DNA of 64,000 nt from Prochlorococcus marinus str. MIT 9313 (GTDB lineage Bacteria; Cyanobacteriota; Cyanobacteriia; PCC-6307; Cyanobiaceae), in assembly GCF_000011485.1 (NCBI RefSeq), contig NC_005071.1:2297347-2361346 (forward strand). Direction: 5' to 3'. How positions within the stretch are numbered: position 1 is the stretch's first letter; each line of letters begins with the position of its first letter. A model generated the notes under the pieces. The model did not search any database, was not told the origin of the DNA, and worked only from the letters and a program-made list of their open reading frames with translations. Below are positions 19,252-27,989 of the stretch, one piece after another. Both the position numbers and the translations under genes were made by a program.

Positions 19252-22059
19252 TCAGCCCAAATCGGACAACCGCTGACGCGCAAGCTCAGCCTGAGCCTCA
19301 GCCTCAGCAAGGTTGGATTGGCATTCCTCAACGACGTTCGGCGGAGCTTTGATTGCGAAATTCGGATTGGCCAAGCGACCCGCCAGACCAGCAATCTCTT
19401 TCTCTGCCTTAGCTAAATCCTTCTCCAAGCGACCCCTAAGAGCATCCAGATCCACCAATCCATCGATGGGCAGCAGCACTTGCAACTCCCCACTAACACC
19501 GGCTAAGCAGCGCTGCGTCAGATCAGCACTGGTCGCCACCACCACGCTCTCAGCACGCGTGAGAGCTGTGATATCCGCAGTCGCCTGCTCTAACAAAGCC
19601 GCCAGCTCAGGGCGGCCTGTAATGAATTGAACCGGCACCGTTTGAGCTGGCTTCAGACCAGCAACTGCACGCAAGTTACGCACCACCCGGATGGCCTCAA
19701 TCAGCTCAGTAAACGACAGCTCAAGAGCGTCATCAAGAAATGATTTATTGCTTGCTGGCCAGCTTTGCAAAGCCAGAAAAGTATCTTTGGGCGCACCAGT
19801 TAACCCATGCCAAAGTTCCTCGCTCAAATGAGGCATTAATGGGTGAAGCATCACCAATAGATCAGCAAGCACCTTGGCCAACACCTGACGAGCTGTGCAC
19901 TGATCCGCCAGAACTTCACCACTGGCATCTTCACCCGGATGTAGCCGTCGTTTACTCAGCTCTAAATACCAGTCGCAAATATCGTTCCAAGCGAACTCAT
20001 AAAGGCATTTAGCCGCCTCACCAAGGCGATAACTGTCGTAGCGCTCAACAACATCGCGATTCATGCGAGCTAGGCGAGAAAGAATCCAACGATCCGCAAG
20101 TTGCAAGCTCGCGGGATCAGGCTCACCAAGCGACGCCGGCGTCTCTCCACCCAGATTCATCAGGGCAAAACGAGTGGCATTCCAGAGCTTATTAGCGAAG
20201 TTCCGGGCCGCCTCCACTGTCGCGGAGGTGTCGCTCTTACGGTCGTAATCCAAGCGGATGTCTTGACCAGCTCCGGCAACTTCACGCACCAGAGCAAAGC
20301 GCAAAGCATCGGTGCCATAACGCTCGATTAGCAACAACGGATCAATACCATTGCCGGCGCTTTTGCTCATCTTGCGATTCTGCTCATCCCGCACCAAGCC
20401 ATGGATATAGACGTCTGCGAACGGCATGCGACCGGTAAAAGCACCAGCCATCATCGTCATCCTCGCCACCCAGAAAAAGATGATGTCGAAGCCTGTGACC
20501 AAAGTGCTGGTGGGATACCAACATTCAAGGTCTGCACTCTCTTGATCAGGCCAGCCCATGGTGGAGAAGGGCCAAAGACCACTGGAAAACCAGGTATCAA
20601 GAACATCTTCATCCTGCTGGATGACCACAGCCTCTCCAAACTGATCACGAGCTTGCTGCCATGCCTCCTCCTCCGAGCGAGCCACCAGATAAGGAGTGGC
20701 ATCGGTCAACTGATCGTCAGTCTCACTGACAACAAACCAGGCAGGAATGCGATGGCCCCACCACAGCTGCCGGCTGATGCACCAATCACGAATCTCAGTG
20801 AGCCAATCGCGATAGACCTTTTGCCAACGATTGGGTACGAAGCGGGGTGCTCCATGATCCAGACACTCATGGCAACGGGCCGCTAGAGGTTCCATACGCA
20901 CAAACCACTGAGTGGAAAGCAAAGGCTCCACCGGCACCTTGCCCCGGTCGGAATAAGGAACGCTATGGCGATGGGGCTCCACTTTCACCAATAGGCCCTC
21001 CTCCTGCAAGGCCGCCACCACTGCCTTGCGGGCCTCAAAGCGATCCAGCCCCTCAAAACGACCGGCATGACCATTCATGCTTCCGTTTTTGTTCATCACC
21101 GTGATCTGAGGCAAGTCGTGCCGCCGTCCAATCGCAAAATCGTTGGGGTCATGGGCGGGTGTCACCTTGACGCAACCAGTCCCAAAATCCTGATCCACAT
21201 GATCATCAGCAATCACGGGAATCTCTCGCCCCAGCAGGGGCAATATGAGGGTTTGACCCACCAAATGGCGATAACGCTCGTCGGCCGGATTCACCGCAAC
21301 AGCCACATCGCCAAGCATGGTTTCAGGGCGAGTTGTGGCCACTTCAAGATGCGTAGTGCCATCAGCGGCTGGGCCACCCGTTAGGGGATAGCGCAAGTGC
21401 CACAAATGACCATCGACTTCCTTCATCTCAACCTCCAAATCGCTCACTGCCGATCCGGAAGCCGGGCACCAATTCACGAGGTACTCACCTCGATAGATCA
21501 AGCCCTGCTCATGTAAGCGAACAAAAGCTTCACGAACAGCCGCACTGAGACCTTCATCCAAAGTGAAGCGCTGACGCTGCCAGTCAACCGAGTAACCCAA
21601 GCGGCGAAGCTGATCAACAATCCGCCCACCGCTTTCCTCCTTCCAGGCCCAGGCACGTTCAAGAAAGGCCTCCCGGCCTAAGTCATAACGACTGATCGCT
21701 TCAGCTTTTAGCTGCTTTTCAAGAATGGTCTGCACAGCAATCGATGCGTGATCGGTCCCAGGCAGACAGAGCACATTTTTTCCTTGCAAGCGCTGAAAAC
21801 GCACGATTGTGTCGATCAGAGCCGTATTGAAGGCATGCCCCATATGCAAACTGCCGGTCACGTTTGGGGGGGGGATCACCACCGAAAAAGGCTCGCCTGC
21901 AGCCTGTGGGTCAGGGTGAAAAACACCACTCTCCTCCCATGCGCACTGCCAGCGACTCTCCGTACCAGCTGGGTCATAGGTCTTAGCAAGGGCATCAGCC
22001 GCCTGAACAAAGGCTGGGTCTGCGGCGCTCAGCTCAGTCACGATGAAAGTGGACGGCAT
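19252..22059 (-). CDS. valS: Valine--tRNA ligase
   Basis: About 935 residues from the ATG at 22059 (in-frame alternative at 22095). The class I signatures are present: [15 protein letters not shown] as the HIGH motif and [11 protein letters not shown] as the KMSKS loop. The editing domain ([17 protein letters not shown]) is intact, and the C-terminal coiled-coil arm ([23 protein letters not shown]) that contacts tRNA is complete. Length is normal for a bacterial ValRS. An exporter operon follows immediately with one base spacing. Confidence 0.97.
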   Translation of the reverse strand: MPSTFIVTELSAADPAFVQAADALAKTYDPAGTESRWQCAWEESGVFHPDPQAAGEPFSVVIPPPNVTGSLHMGHAFNTALIDTIVRFQRLQGKNVLCLPGTDHASIAVQTILEKQLKAEAISRYDLGREAFLERAWAWKEESGGRIVDQLRRLGYSVDWQRQRFTLDEGLSAAVREAFVRLHEQGLIYRGEYLVNWCPASGSAVSDLEVEMKEVDGHLWHLRYPLTGGPAADGTTHLEVATTRPETMLGDVAVAVNPADERYRHLVGQTLILPLLGREIPVIADDHVDQDFGTGCVKVTPAHDPNDFAIGRRHDLPQITVMNKNGSMNGHAGRFEGLDRFEARKAVVAALQEEGLLVKVEPHRHSVPYSDRGKVPVEPLLSTQWFVRMEPLAARCHECLDHGAPRFVPNRWQKVYRDWLTEIRDWCISRQLWWGHRIPAWFVVSETDDQLTDATPYLVARSEEEAWQQARDQFGEAVVIQQDEDVLDTWFSSGLWPFSTMGWPDQESADLECWYPTSTLVTGFDIIFFWVARMTMMAGAFTGRMPFADVYIHGLVRDEQNRKMSKSAGNGIDPLLLIERYGTDALRFALVREVAGAGQDIRLDYDRKSDTSATVEAARNFANKLWNATRFALMNLGGETPASLGEPDPASLQLADRWILSRLARMNRDVVERYDSYRLGEAAKCLYEFAWNDICDWYLELSKRRLHPGEDASGEVLADQCTARQVLAKVLADLLVMLHPLMPHLSEELWHGLTGAPKDTFLALQSWPASNKSFLDDALELSFTELIEAIRVVRNLRAVAGLKPAQTVPVQFITGRPELAALLEQATADITALTRAESVVVATSADLTQRCLAGVSGELQVLLPIDGLVDLDALRGRLEKDLAKAEKEIAGLAGRLANPNFAIKAPPNVVEECQSNLAEAEAQAELARQRLSDLG

Positions 22060-22119
22060 TCGAACCATGCTCGCAAAAGGCCGCGGCGCATCCATAACGG
22101 CTCGAAACCATCACCCGCA

Positions 22120-22569
22120 TCACTGAGAAACTTTCCAAGGAATAGCGACTAGCGCATCAAGCCTTTGCCAGCGACTGCGGTCGGAATCAACCCTTTCCAG
22201 CAACCCCACCTGATCCAATGCCCTGGAAGCCTGCTGGGGTGTCACTACGGCCCCAGGTGCTATAGGCATCACCAGCACTTGGGGCTCAGCTGGATCAGCC
22301 ATCAGCTGCAATTCGAGATCCTCCAAGGTTCGTTCGTAAAACAACCCGCGCAAGCGACCCGTCAACCTTGGGCCCAGAGCCTCGGCAAATAACTCAAGGC
22401 TCTCGCGCTCTCCCGACAACCCACAGTTGAGCGCCATCCAGATCAGCAACTTGGCCCAACTATCCACCGTCCAGAGGGGCTGAAAGCTATCCCGGTGCTG
22501 CCGCACCAGCTCAGCCAAAGCAAAATCAACCAATTTGCCCTGAAACAGAATTGCTTGGGAATCGTCCAT
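22120..22569 (-). CDS. Conserved hypothetical protein, about 149 residues
   Basis: A soluble protein not recognised by function. It begins MDDSQAILFQGKLVDFALAE and carries Leu/Arg-rich helices (LGPRLTGRLRGLFYERTLEDL) followed by VLVMPIAPGAVVTPQQASRALDQVGLL. An ATG nine bases upstream (22578) is possible. It is head-to-head with the 85-residue acidic protein gene, whose own start lies about 60 bases away; the ATGs of the two strands partly overlap if the longer starts are used. It precedes valS on the same strand, with a 60-base gap. Confidence 0.65.
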   Translation of the reverse strand: MDDSQAILFQGKLVDFALAELVRQHRDSFQPLWTVDSWAKLLIWMALNCGLSGERESLELFAEALGPRLTGRLRGLFYERTLEDLELQLMADPAEPQVLVMPIAPGAVVTPQQASRALDQVGLLERVDSDRSRWQRLDALVAIPWKVSQ

Positions 22570-22627
22570 GGCAGACATCCTCTCCTCCAGCAGGCAGACT
22601 GATGAGGTGTCTAATCCGGCAGGGCCC

Positions 22628-22885
22628 ATGACCCTGGATCTGAACGATCCCGAACTCGAATTTTCGAATTTGGTGGATGCCTACATCACGTGGGTATTGG
22701 CCGTGATCAATGATGAAAAGCTCGACTCTGAGGATCAGCTGCTCACTGATGAGATCTCTGAAGATGCACTCAATGCGATGCGCTTTCTTCCAGGAGACGT
22801 GACCAGCGCCATTGAAACCAGCCTGGCGCGCGTCTATGACGTTGATGCAGAAGAACTCGCCAACCTGCTTTTCCCAGAAGACTGA
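22628..22885 (+). CDS. Conserved acidic hypothetical protein, 85 residues
   Basis: A small acidic helical protein: MTLDLNDPELEFSNLVDAYI at the start and DAEELANLLFPED at the end. It has no Cys, no membrane segment and no known motif. An upstream in-frame ATG at 22568 would add 20 Ser-rich residues and overlap the opposite gene; the inner ATG is preferred. The composition and codon use suggest a genuine cyanobacterial gene, possibly a small partner or inhibitor protein. Function unknown. Confidence 0.7.
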   Translation: MTLDLNDPELEFSNLVDAYITWVLAVINDEKLDSEDQLLTDEISEDALNAMRFLPGDVTSAIETSLARVYDVDAEELANLLFPED

Positions 22886-23763
22886 ACTTGATCGCTGATC
22901 CCCTGAGCTGCTCATGAGCTGCCTAGGAAGCATTCCTTAGATCTTCTTCACTGATCGATGAGGCATGGTTCCTCTGGATGCCAGATCCCCCAAGCAGACA
23001 TAGCACTTGCTGGCACCTCCATAGAGCAGATGATGAGATGGGCAAAGTTAAGGCAACGAAGCTGGCAAGGTCAGCACATTCGATCAGGACCATTCAGGTA
23101 TGGCAGCATCGGCTGGCTGAACACACTGGACGCACTCGCTTGAGAGCAAAGGGGACATCTCAGGAGAAGCTTTTCAAAAACCAGATCTCAAAACTTGAGC
23201 TCTAGGAATAGTGTCCAGCAACGAATCAGGACAAATCAAGACTGATACAACGGCCTGGTCGCAAGCAATCGCAAGGATCGTTGGGAGGTGTTCGCTCAGT
23301 GATCACAGCTCATCTACAAAACTCAGAGCGATTTCCAAGATTGGCAAACCCGCCACAATCACCCACGTTTAGGCAAGAACCAAGGCAACTCTTGCAAAAA
23401 GGAACAATGGCCCAACAACAAACCGCATCAATCCTCAATATTTGGCGCGAAAAAGTAGGCAACATGAAGACATTGCCTGGCGGTGCTGCTCTTAGCAAGT
23501 AGAGCTAACAGGATCGACTAACAAGCTGAAAACAGTGTGATTGATGGCTTCAGATTCCGTTCAAGCGCAATATCAGTGCAATCGTCTTGAACAATCAGCC
23601 ACGAAGAGCACACAACCAAACTGAAGAAGGCAAAGGCGAAAACCTATAAAACAATCAAAGCACCGCCCTGGCATTGCCACTAAAGGCTGAGCTCCATCCT
23701 GCAAAGACAAAACAACTTGGCGTATAAGATTGATTTAAAGGATTTCTCTAAGCACTTTTCGCC
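22886..23763. other. Gene-poor stretch before ycf54
   Basis: About 880 bases with no convincing protein gene. Two small plus-strand frames are possible: 23038-23205 (55 residues, basic, Gln/Arg/Lys-rich) and 23407-23502 (31 residues, MAQQQTASILNIWREKVGNM). The second is preceded by an AGGA. Neither shows a family motif. No tRNA or long hairpin was seen. The stretch is a candidate location for an unannotated small RNA or decayed sequence. Confidence 0.4.
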
Positions 23764-24093
23764 ATGTCAGAGACCCAAGCTCTCTACGTACTATTGGCCC
23801 CTACCGGCCAACTGACCGGCAATGGGCAATTACGAGAAACAATTCGCGAACGTCGGAAGCGCAATGGCGACGATGTAGCTTTTTGGTATCTTTCTCCTGA
23901 ACTGGTTCAGAAATTCAATCTGCCTGGAACAGGGGTGGAAGCAGTGGTTGCCAACGAACTCACAGCAATCAATTGGCTGAAAATGCGCTTTGGTGGTGAG
24001 AGTTGCAGCATTCAACTAGATGTTGATCAATTACATGAACATGCAAGTTCATTACCACCGGCACCAACAAATAGGGATCTTAGTGTTCAATAA
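23764..24093 (+). CDS. ycf54: Ycf54, Mg-protoporphyrin IX monomethyl ester cyclase accessory protein
   Basis: A 109-residue protein matching Ycf54/DUF2488: ETIRERRKRNGDDVAFWYLSP followed by VEAVVANELTAINWLKMRFGG. Ycf54 is required for normal assembly or stability of the aerobic oxidative cyclase (AcsF) that closes the isocyclic E-ring of chlorophyll. The cyclase gene itself is 0.6 kb away on the opposite strand, with a ferredoxin gene between, which supports the call. Length is normal. Confidence 0.85.
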   Translation: MSETQALYVLLAPTGQLTGNGQLRETIRERRKRNGDDVAFWYLSPELVQKFNLPGTGVEAVVANELTAINWLKMRFGGESCSIQLDVDQLHEHASSLPPAPTNRDLSVQ

Positions 24094-24228
24094 ATAATTG
24101 CACTGGCAGTTGATACGGGTGATCAATCAACACCAAGCCAACACTACAAACACATCTGCTAGCGAAGAATTAAAAAAATACCTATCCTTACTACATTGAA
24201 AAAACACTTTCACATTCTTGCTACTCAT

Positions 24229-24594
24229 ATGACATCCCTTCACAAGATCACAATCCACCACCGCCAAGCAGGCCGCACAATTACTTTTGATGTGCCAGAT
24301 GGGGAATATATTCTGCGCTCTTTCGAGTCACGTGGAGAGCAGCTGCCTTTTTCATGCAGAAATGGCTGTTGCACAACATGCGCCGTAAGAATTTTATCTG
24401 GCGAGATGGATCAAACGGCTGGTATTGGCCTTTCAAAAGAAATGCGCGACAAAGGATATGGGCTGCTTTGCGTGGCAAGAGCAACTGGAGATCTAGAAGT
24501 TGAGACTCAGGATGAGGATGAGGTCTACGAAATGCAGTTCGGCAAAGATTTGGGGAGCATTAAATCTAAAGCAGGCAGCCCTTTTGATCTATAA
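24229..24594 (+). CDS. Plant-type 2Fe-2S ferredoxin
   Basis: A 121-residue ferredoxin from the ATG at 24229 (an upstream TTG is less likely). Ligands are in FSCRNGCCTTCAVRIL (C-x4-C-x2-C, plus one extra Cys next to the second ligand) and in GLLCVARATGDLEVET. The N-terminal and C-terminal extensions make it longer than photosynthetic PetF (about 97 residues). It lies between ycf54 and acsF. The cyclase reaction needs electrons, which ferredoxin is known to supply in plants, so a dedicated donor role is plausible but inferred from position. Confidence 0.88.
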   Translation: MTSLHKITIHHRQAGRTITFDVPDGEYILRSFESRGEQLPFSCRNGCCTTCAVRILSGEMDQTAGIGLSKEMRDKGYGLLCVARATGDLEVETQDEDEVYEMQFGKDLGSIKSKAGSPFDL

Positions 24595-24694
24595 ACACAC
24601 TCAAGCAAAACAAAAAAGCCTACAGAAATATAACTTGTGCTGTACGCTGACGAAAACTCTAAGGATTTCATCAAGTCTTCTTCAGCAGACGAAT

Positions 24695-25744
24695 TTATCC
24701 ATAGCGAACTGCATTTGTTTTCTGCATTGGCAATGCGAACTGCCTAAGAATCAGTGAAACAAACTTACTAAGAGCTACCGGCTTAGCCAAGCCAGAGCTT
24801 TCCCTCCAATTACGAAATGCCTTCAAGATCTGCACACGCATCTCAAGGAATTTGCCATCATCGAAGTTGTAAACCCAAGGGAATGCATTGCGAGAAGTGT
24901 TATTGGTTTGAATGATCACCTCCTCATCAAAAAGGACAGGGTCGATACCCAAAAGACCGTAGAAATCACCCCGCTCGCAAACAGTGAGTGTGTGAGTAAG
25001 GAAAACACTCCAAAGGAAAAAGCGGCTTAGCAGTTTGCCTCGGAAACCTTTGGTCATTCCTGGCCAGCAACGCATCATCAGATTGATGCAATCACCATGA
25101 CGATTTTCGTCCTGACACCATGGCTCAAAAAAGTCAAATAAAGGCGCACATACCTTCTCTGGATTATCATTCAAGTGACGGTTAATCAAGATATAACGCC
25201 AATAGCCAATCTTCTCAGAAAGATATAAGGAGTAGAGTACCCAGCTGAGCGGAAAAAATGTGGCCGCTCTTTTGTTACCTAAGTTTGGCAAGTCAACATT
25301 AATTCCTTCTGCCTTTAATGCCCTACCAAGAAAACCTGCATGACGAGCTTCATCCCTTGCTAAAAATGTAAAAAACTGCCCCAATTCCTGACGACCTGCT
25401 TTCTTGAATCTATTTGAGATCTCCTTAAAGAGTAAAAATCCAGAAAACTCTGAGACAACAGAGCGAACCAAATAGCTCTCATAAATAGCCTTGTCCTCAG
25501 GAGAGAGTTCAGAAAGGCGCTCTAGAGAAGCCTTGCGATCAAAATGTTTCAGATTGTAGTCTGCTTCCATCTCTTTAAACATCGCCTCAAAATCTTTGCG
25601 GGCGATGTCAAGATCAGTTTTGGCTGCCTTATCGAATTCTGTGGTGTAAAAACGCGGAGTCAGGAGGTTGTCATCAAGGTGTGGTGGTAGTTCATTCCTC
25701 CCTCCTCCTCTCATGGTAGGGGCAGTAGCAGTAGTGGCCGTCAT
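24695..25744 (-). CDS. acsF: Aerobic Mg-protoporphyrin IX monomethyl ester oxidative cyclase
   Basis: A 349-residue di-iron oxygenase that forms the E-ring of protochlorophyllide from Mg-protoporphyrin IX monomethyl ester. The di-iron ligands are visible as SEFSGFLLFKEI, FLARDEARHAGFL and FEPWCQDENRHGD (E-x2-H patterns). The N-terminus MTATTATAPTMRGGG and the RRLNDN-type region fit other cyanobacterial AcsF proteins. An AAGG just upstream of the ATG at 25744 serves as ribosome binding site. The gene is convergent with the ferredoxin gene, with 100 bases between stops. Confidence 0.95.
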   Translation of the reverse strand: MTATTATAPTMRGGGRNELPPHLDDNLLTPRFYTTEFDKAAKTDLDIARKDFEAMFKEMEADYNLKHFDRKASLERLSELSPEDKAIYESYLVRSVVSEFSGFLLFKEISNRFKKAGRQELGQFFTFLARDEARHAGFLGRALKAEGINVDLPNLGNKRAATFFPLSWVLYSLYLSEKIGYWRYILINRHLNDNPEKVCAPLFDFFEPWCQDENRHGDCINLMMRCWPGMTKGFRGKLLSRFFLWSVFLTHTLTVCERGDFYGLLGIDPVLFDEEVIIQTNNTSRNAFPWVYNFDDGKFLEMRVQILKAFRNWRESSGLAKPVALSKFVSLILRQFALPMQKTNAVRYG

Positions 25745-26070
25745 CACCTTGCTCTAACTGGCAAGTGATCATAAGGCCTTTGCTTTAAAAATCGTCCTTT
25801 TCCTTAGGCAATCGCAAAATACACCGAGTATCCAAATCACAACGCAGGAACATAAGCAGCCTGGATACAGCCAATCGCGCCCAAGAACCCGCAAGATCTA
25901 GAGGCCTCAAGACTGATCAGCAATCCTGTAACTACAAGCCTGCAGGGGCTTCGGCCCAGACAGCAATCCAGCAAGGACGCTAAAGCTAATATAACGCTAT
26001 TGCGTTAATATACCTCATCAAGTCTCAGCAGGTCACGCTAAGTTTATTCTGTTTTATACAAGTTGTTGAT
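25745..26070. other. Shared upstream region of acsF and the ArsR regulator
   Basis: About 325 bases between divergent starts. It holds no open reading frame of note. The part close to the ArsR gene is AT-rich and contains a palindrome described separately at 25987-26012. The acsF promoter must lie here on the minus strand, but I cannot fix its -10 box. Confidence 0.5.
25987..26012. promoter_or_regulatory. Candidate ArsR-family operator palindrome
   Basis: TAACGC at 25992-25997 and GCGTTA at 26002-26007 form a perfect inverted repeat with a 4-base spacer, flanked by AT-rich arms (TAATA and ATATA) that extend the imperfect symmetry. It lies 59 bases before the ATG of an ArsR-type repressor gene. 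ArsR/SmtB repressors usually bind such AT-rich dyads in their own promoters, so autoregulation is likely but not shown. Confidence 0.5.
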
Positions 26071-26376
26071 ATGGAGCTCCTCGCCGAGTACTTCAAAGTG
26101 TTCTCAGAGCCCAATCGCCTGGCAGTTCTTGAAGCACTCAGGAGCGGGCCTCTCAACGTAACCGCCGTTGTTGAAAAAACTGACCTAAGCCAGGCCCTGG
26201 TATCGAAACACCTGAAGCTGCTGACCATCGCTGGAGTGGTGCATCGCCGCCCCGAAGGGTCCCTCGTGTACTACGAGGTGATGGACAAGGCTGTCTTCAA
26301 ACTGATTAGCCAGGCGCAAAAACTGATCATGACCGCCCGCCGCCAACAGCTCGACGAACTCTCCTCCATCATTTGA
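26071..26376 (+). CDS. ArsR family HTH transcriptional regulator
   Basis: A 101-residue winged-helix repressor: FKVFSEPNRLAVLEALRSG leads into the recognition region KTDLSQALVSKHLKLLTIAGVVHRRPEG, followed by the wing SLVYYEV. There is no cysteine anywhere in the protein, so the classical alpha-3 metal site (ELCVCDL type) is missing and the inducer must be something else or bind at another site. It overlaps the pentapeptide-repeat gene by one base (TGATG), making a two-gene operon. Confidence 0.9.
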   Translation: MELLAEYFKVFSEPNRLAVLEALRSGPLNVTAVVEKTDLSQALVSKHLKLLTIAGVVHRRPEGSLVYYEVMDKAVFKLISQAQKLIMTARRQQLDELSSII

Positions 26377-27038
26377 TGGAGGAGATCCCTTCCCTTAGCC
26401 CACAAAACCTCGACCAATTACGACAAGCCCTTGCTGATGGCAAGCGTTGTTTTCCAGGCCTTCACCTCATTCAAGTCGATGGTCTTGATCTATCAAGCTG
26501 CGAACTCACCGACAGCTGTTTCAAGGAAGCCCGCTTTGGTCATGCCCAGCTAAGTAATGCCAACGTCCAGGGCTGCTGTTTTCAAGAAGCCTTGCTATGG
26601 GGGGCAGATCTTTCCAATCTTCAAGCTCAGCAATCGTTTTGGCACGAAGCTGACCTCTCCGGATCCCGTATGCAAAAAGCAGACTTCAGCGAGGCTGTCA
26701 TGCATCGCTGTTGCTTAAGAGGCGTGATTGCTGCCAGCAGCAGATGGCATCACACCCGGCTAGTCGAGGCAGATTTCCGTTCAGGACTCGATCAACTCAC
26801 TGACCTAGGCAAAGCAGATTTCAACAACGCAGACCTTAGTTATGCCCTGCTACAGAGAGCCAATCTGCACGGAGCCAACCTGCTTGGCTGCTGCCTCTAC
26901 GGCACATCCTTTAGCGAAGCCGATCTACGCAAAGCGGACCTACGTGGATGCGATCTGAGAAACAGCAAGCTAGAAGGAGCCCAGCTGGAGGGCGCCCGCC
27001 TTGAAGGAGCCCTGCTACCCAAAGGCCTAAAACCTTAA
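26376..27038 (+). CDS. Pentapeptide repeat protein
   Basis: A 220-residue protein with an N-terminal helical part and a beta-helix of pentapeptide repeats in two blocks, such as ANVQGCCFQEALLWGADLSN and ADLRKADLRGCDLRNSKLEG, ending in LEGARLEGALLPKGLKP. Such proteins form four-sided right-handed helices; some mimic DNA, most have no known role. It is translationally coupled to the ArsR regulator. No membrane segment or signal is seen. The many Cys residues in the repeats (CC pairs) are a minor oddity. Confidence 0.9.
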   Translation: MEEIPSLSPQNLDQLRQALADGKRCFPGLHLIQVDGLDLSSCELTDSCFKEARFGHAQLSNANVQGCCFQEALLWGADLSNLQAQQSFWHEADLSGSRMQKADFSEAVMHRCCLRGVIAASSRWHHTRLVEADFRSGLDQLTDLGKADFNNADLSYALLQRANLHGANLLGCCLYGTSFSEADLRKADLRGCDLRNSKLEGAQLEGARLEGALLPKGLKP

Positions 27039-27239
27039 AACTCAAAACCAATCAATCCATTGCTAAGCCCATGGCAAGGCGCTGATGCTGATCTTCATTA
27101 GCCCTGCCAATGCAGATCTTTCAAAACCGCTACTGAAAGGATTAAGCCTCAGCAGTAAGACACCCTGCTAAACAGATAGAACATCAAGCAGCGGGCCCAA
27201 GCGGCATTGGCTAAGAATCCTCTTAACCCCATCGCTCCC

Positions 27240-27908
27240 ATGGGTGCACCCTCCCCTGATCAAGACATAGCAGCGATTAGGCGGAATTACCAAAGAGCAA
27301 GCCTGCGCAGTGTCGACCTAGAGGCCGATCCAGTGGAGCAATTCCGTCGCTGGCTTCAGCAAGCCATCGCAGCTGATCTGCAAGAGTCCACAGCCATGGT
27401 GCTCAGCACCTTTGATGGCAAGCGCCCCAGTAGCCGCACAGTGCTGCTCAAAGCCTTTGACAAGCGCGGATTTGTGTTCTTCACCAATTACGGCAGCCGA
27501 AAAGCCGAAGACATTTCTGCGCATCCGAATGTGAGCCTGCTATTTCCCTGGTATGACCTTGAGCGGCAAGTCGCAATCATGGGCCCTGCTGAGCGCATCA
27601 GCAGAGCTGAATCTCAGGCCTATTTCAGCTCAAGACCCTTCGGGAGTCGCCTTGGGGTCTGGGTATCGCAGCAAAGCCAAGTAATCAGCTCGCGCCAGAT
27701 CCTGGAAATGAAATGGCAAGAAATGAATCGTCGCTTCGCCAATGGTGAAGTACCCCTCCCTGAGTTCTGGGGTGGCTTTCGGGTGGCTCCGACTGAATTC
27801 GAATTCTGGCAGGGACGCGAGAACCGGCTAAACGATCGATTTCGCTACCGACCCCAACAAGACAGCAACCATGCGCAAACCTGGCGCATCGAGCGCTTGG
27901 CCCCATGA
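27240..27908 (+). CDS. pdxH: Pyridoxamine 5'-phosphate oxidase
   Basis: About 222 residues from the ATG at 27240; the frame is open to a TTG at 27207 but the shorter form fits the family. It oxidises pyridoxine or pyridoxamine phosphate to pyridoxal phosphate using FMN. Landmarks are [22 protein letters not shown] at the start, [29 protein letters not shown] at the FMN site, [19 protein letters not shown], and the C-terminal [17 protein letters not shown]. All expected blocks are intact. Confidence 0.95.
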
Positions 27909-27989
27909 ATTAATTGGTCAAGATGAGCTTGAGCCGCAATGGCTTGCTGTCAGCTTGGATGAGTTGGATGTCCGTCGTGTCTGATCGGT

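Noticed and set aside
20401-20886. Plus-strand 161-residue frame inside valS
   Set aside because: It is antisense to an essential, well-conserved gene and shows no domain of its own.
23038-23205. 55-residue basic frame as a gene
   Set aside because: No start signal, family motif or context; mentioned only in the intergenic entry.
23407-23502. 31-residue frame ending in a Gly-Gly motif, considered as a prochlorosin or double-glycine peptide precursor
   Set aside because: Prochlorosin precursors have a long Nif11-like leader and a Cys/Ser/Thr-rich core after the Gly-Gly; this frame has neither, and no lanthionine synthetase gene is near.
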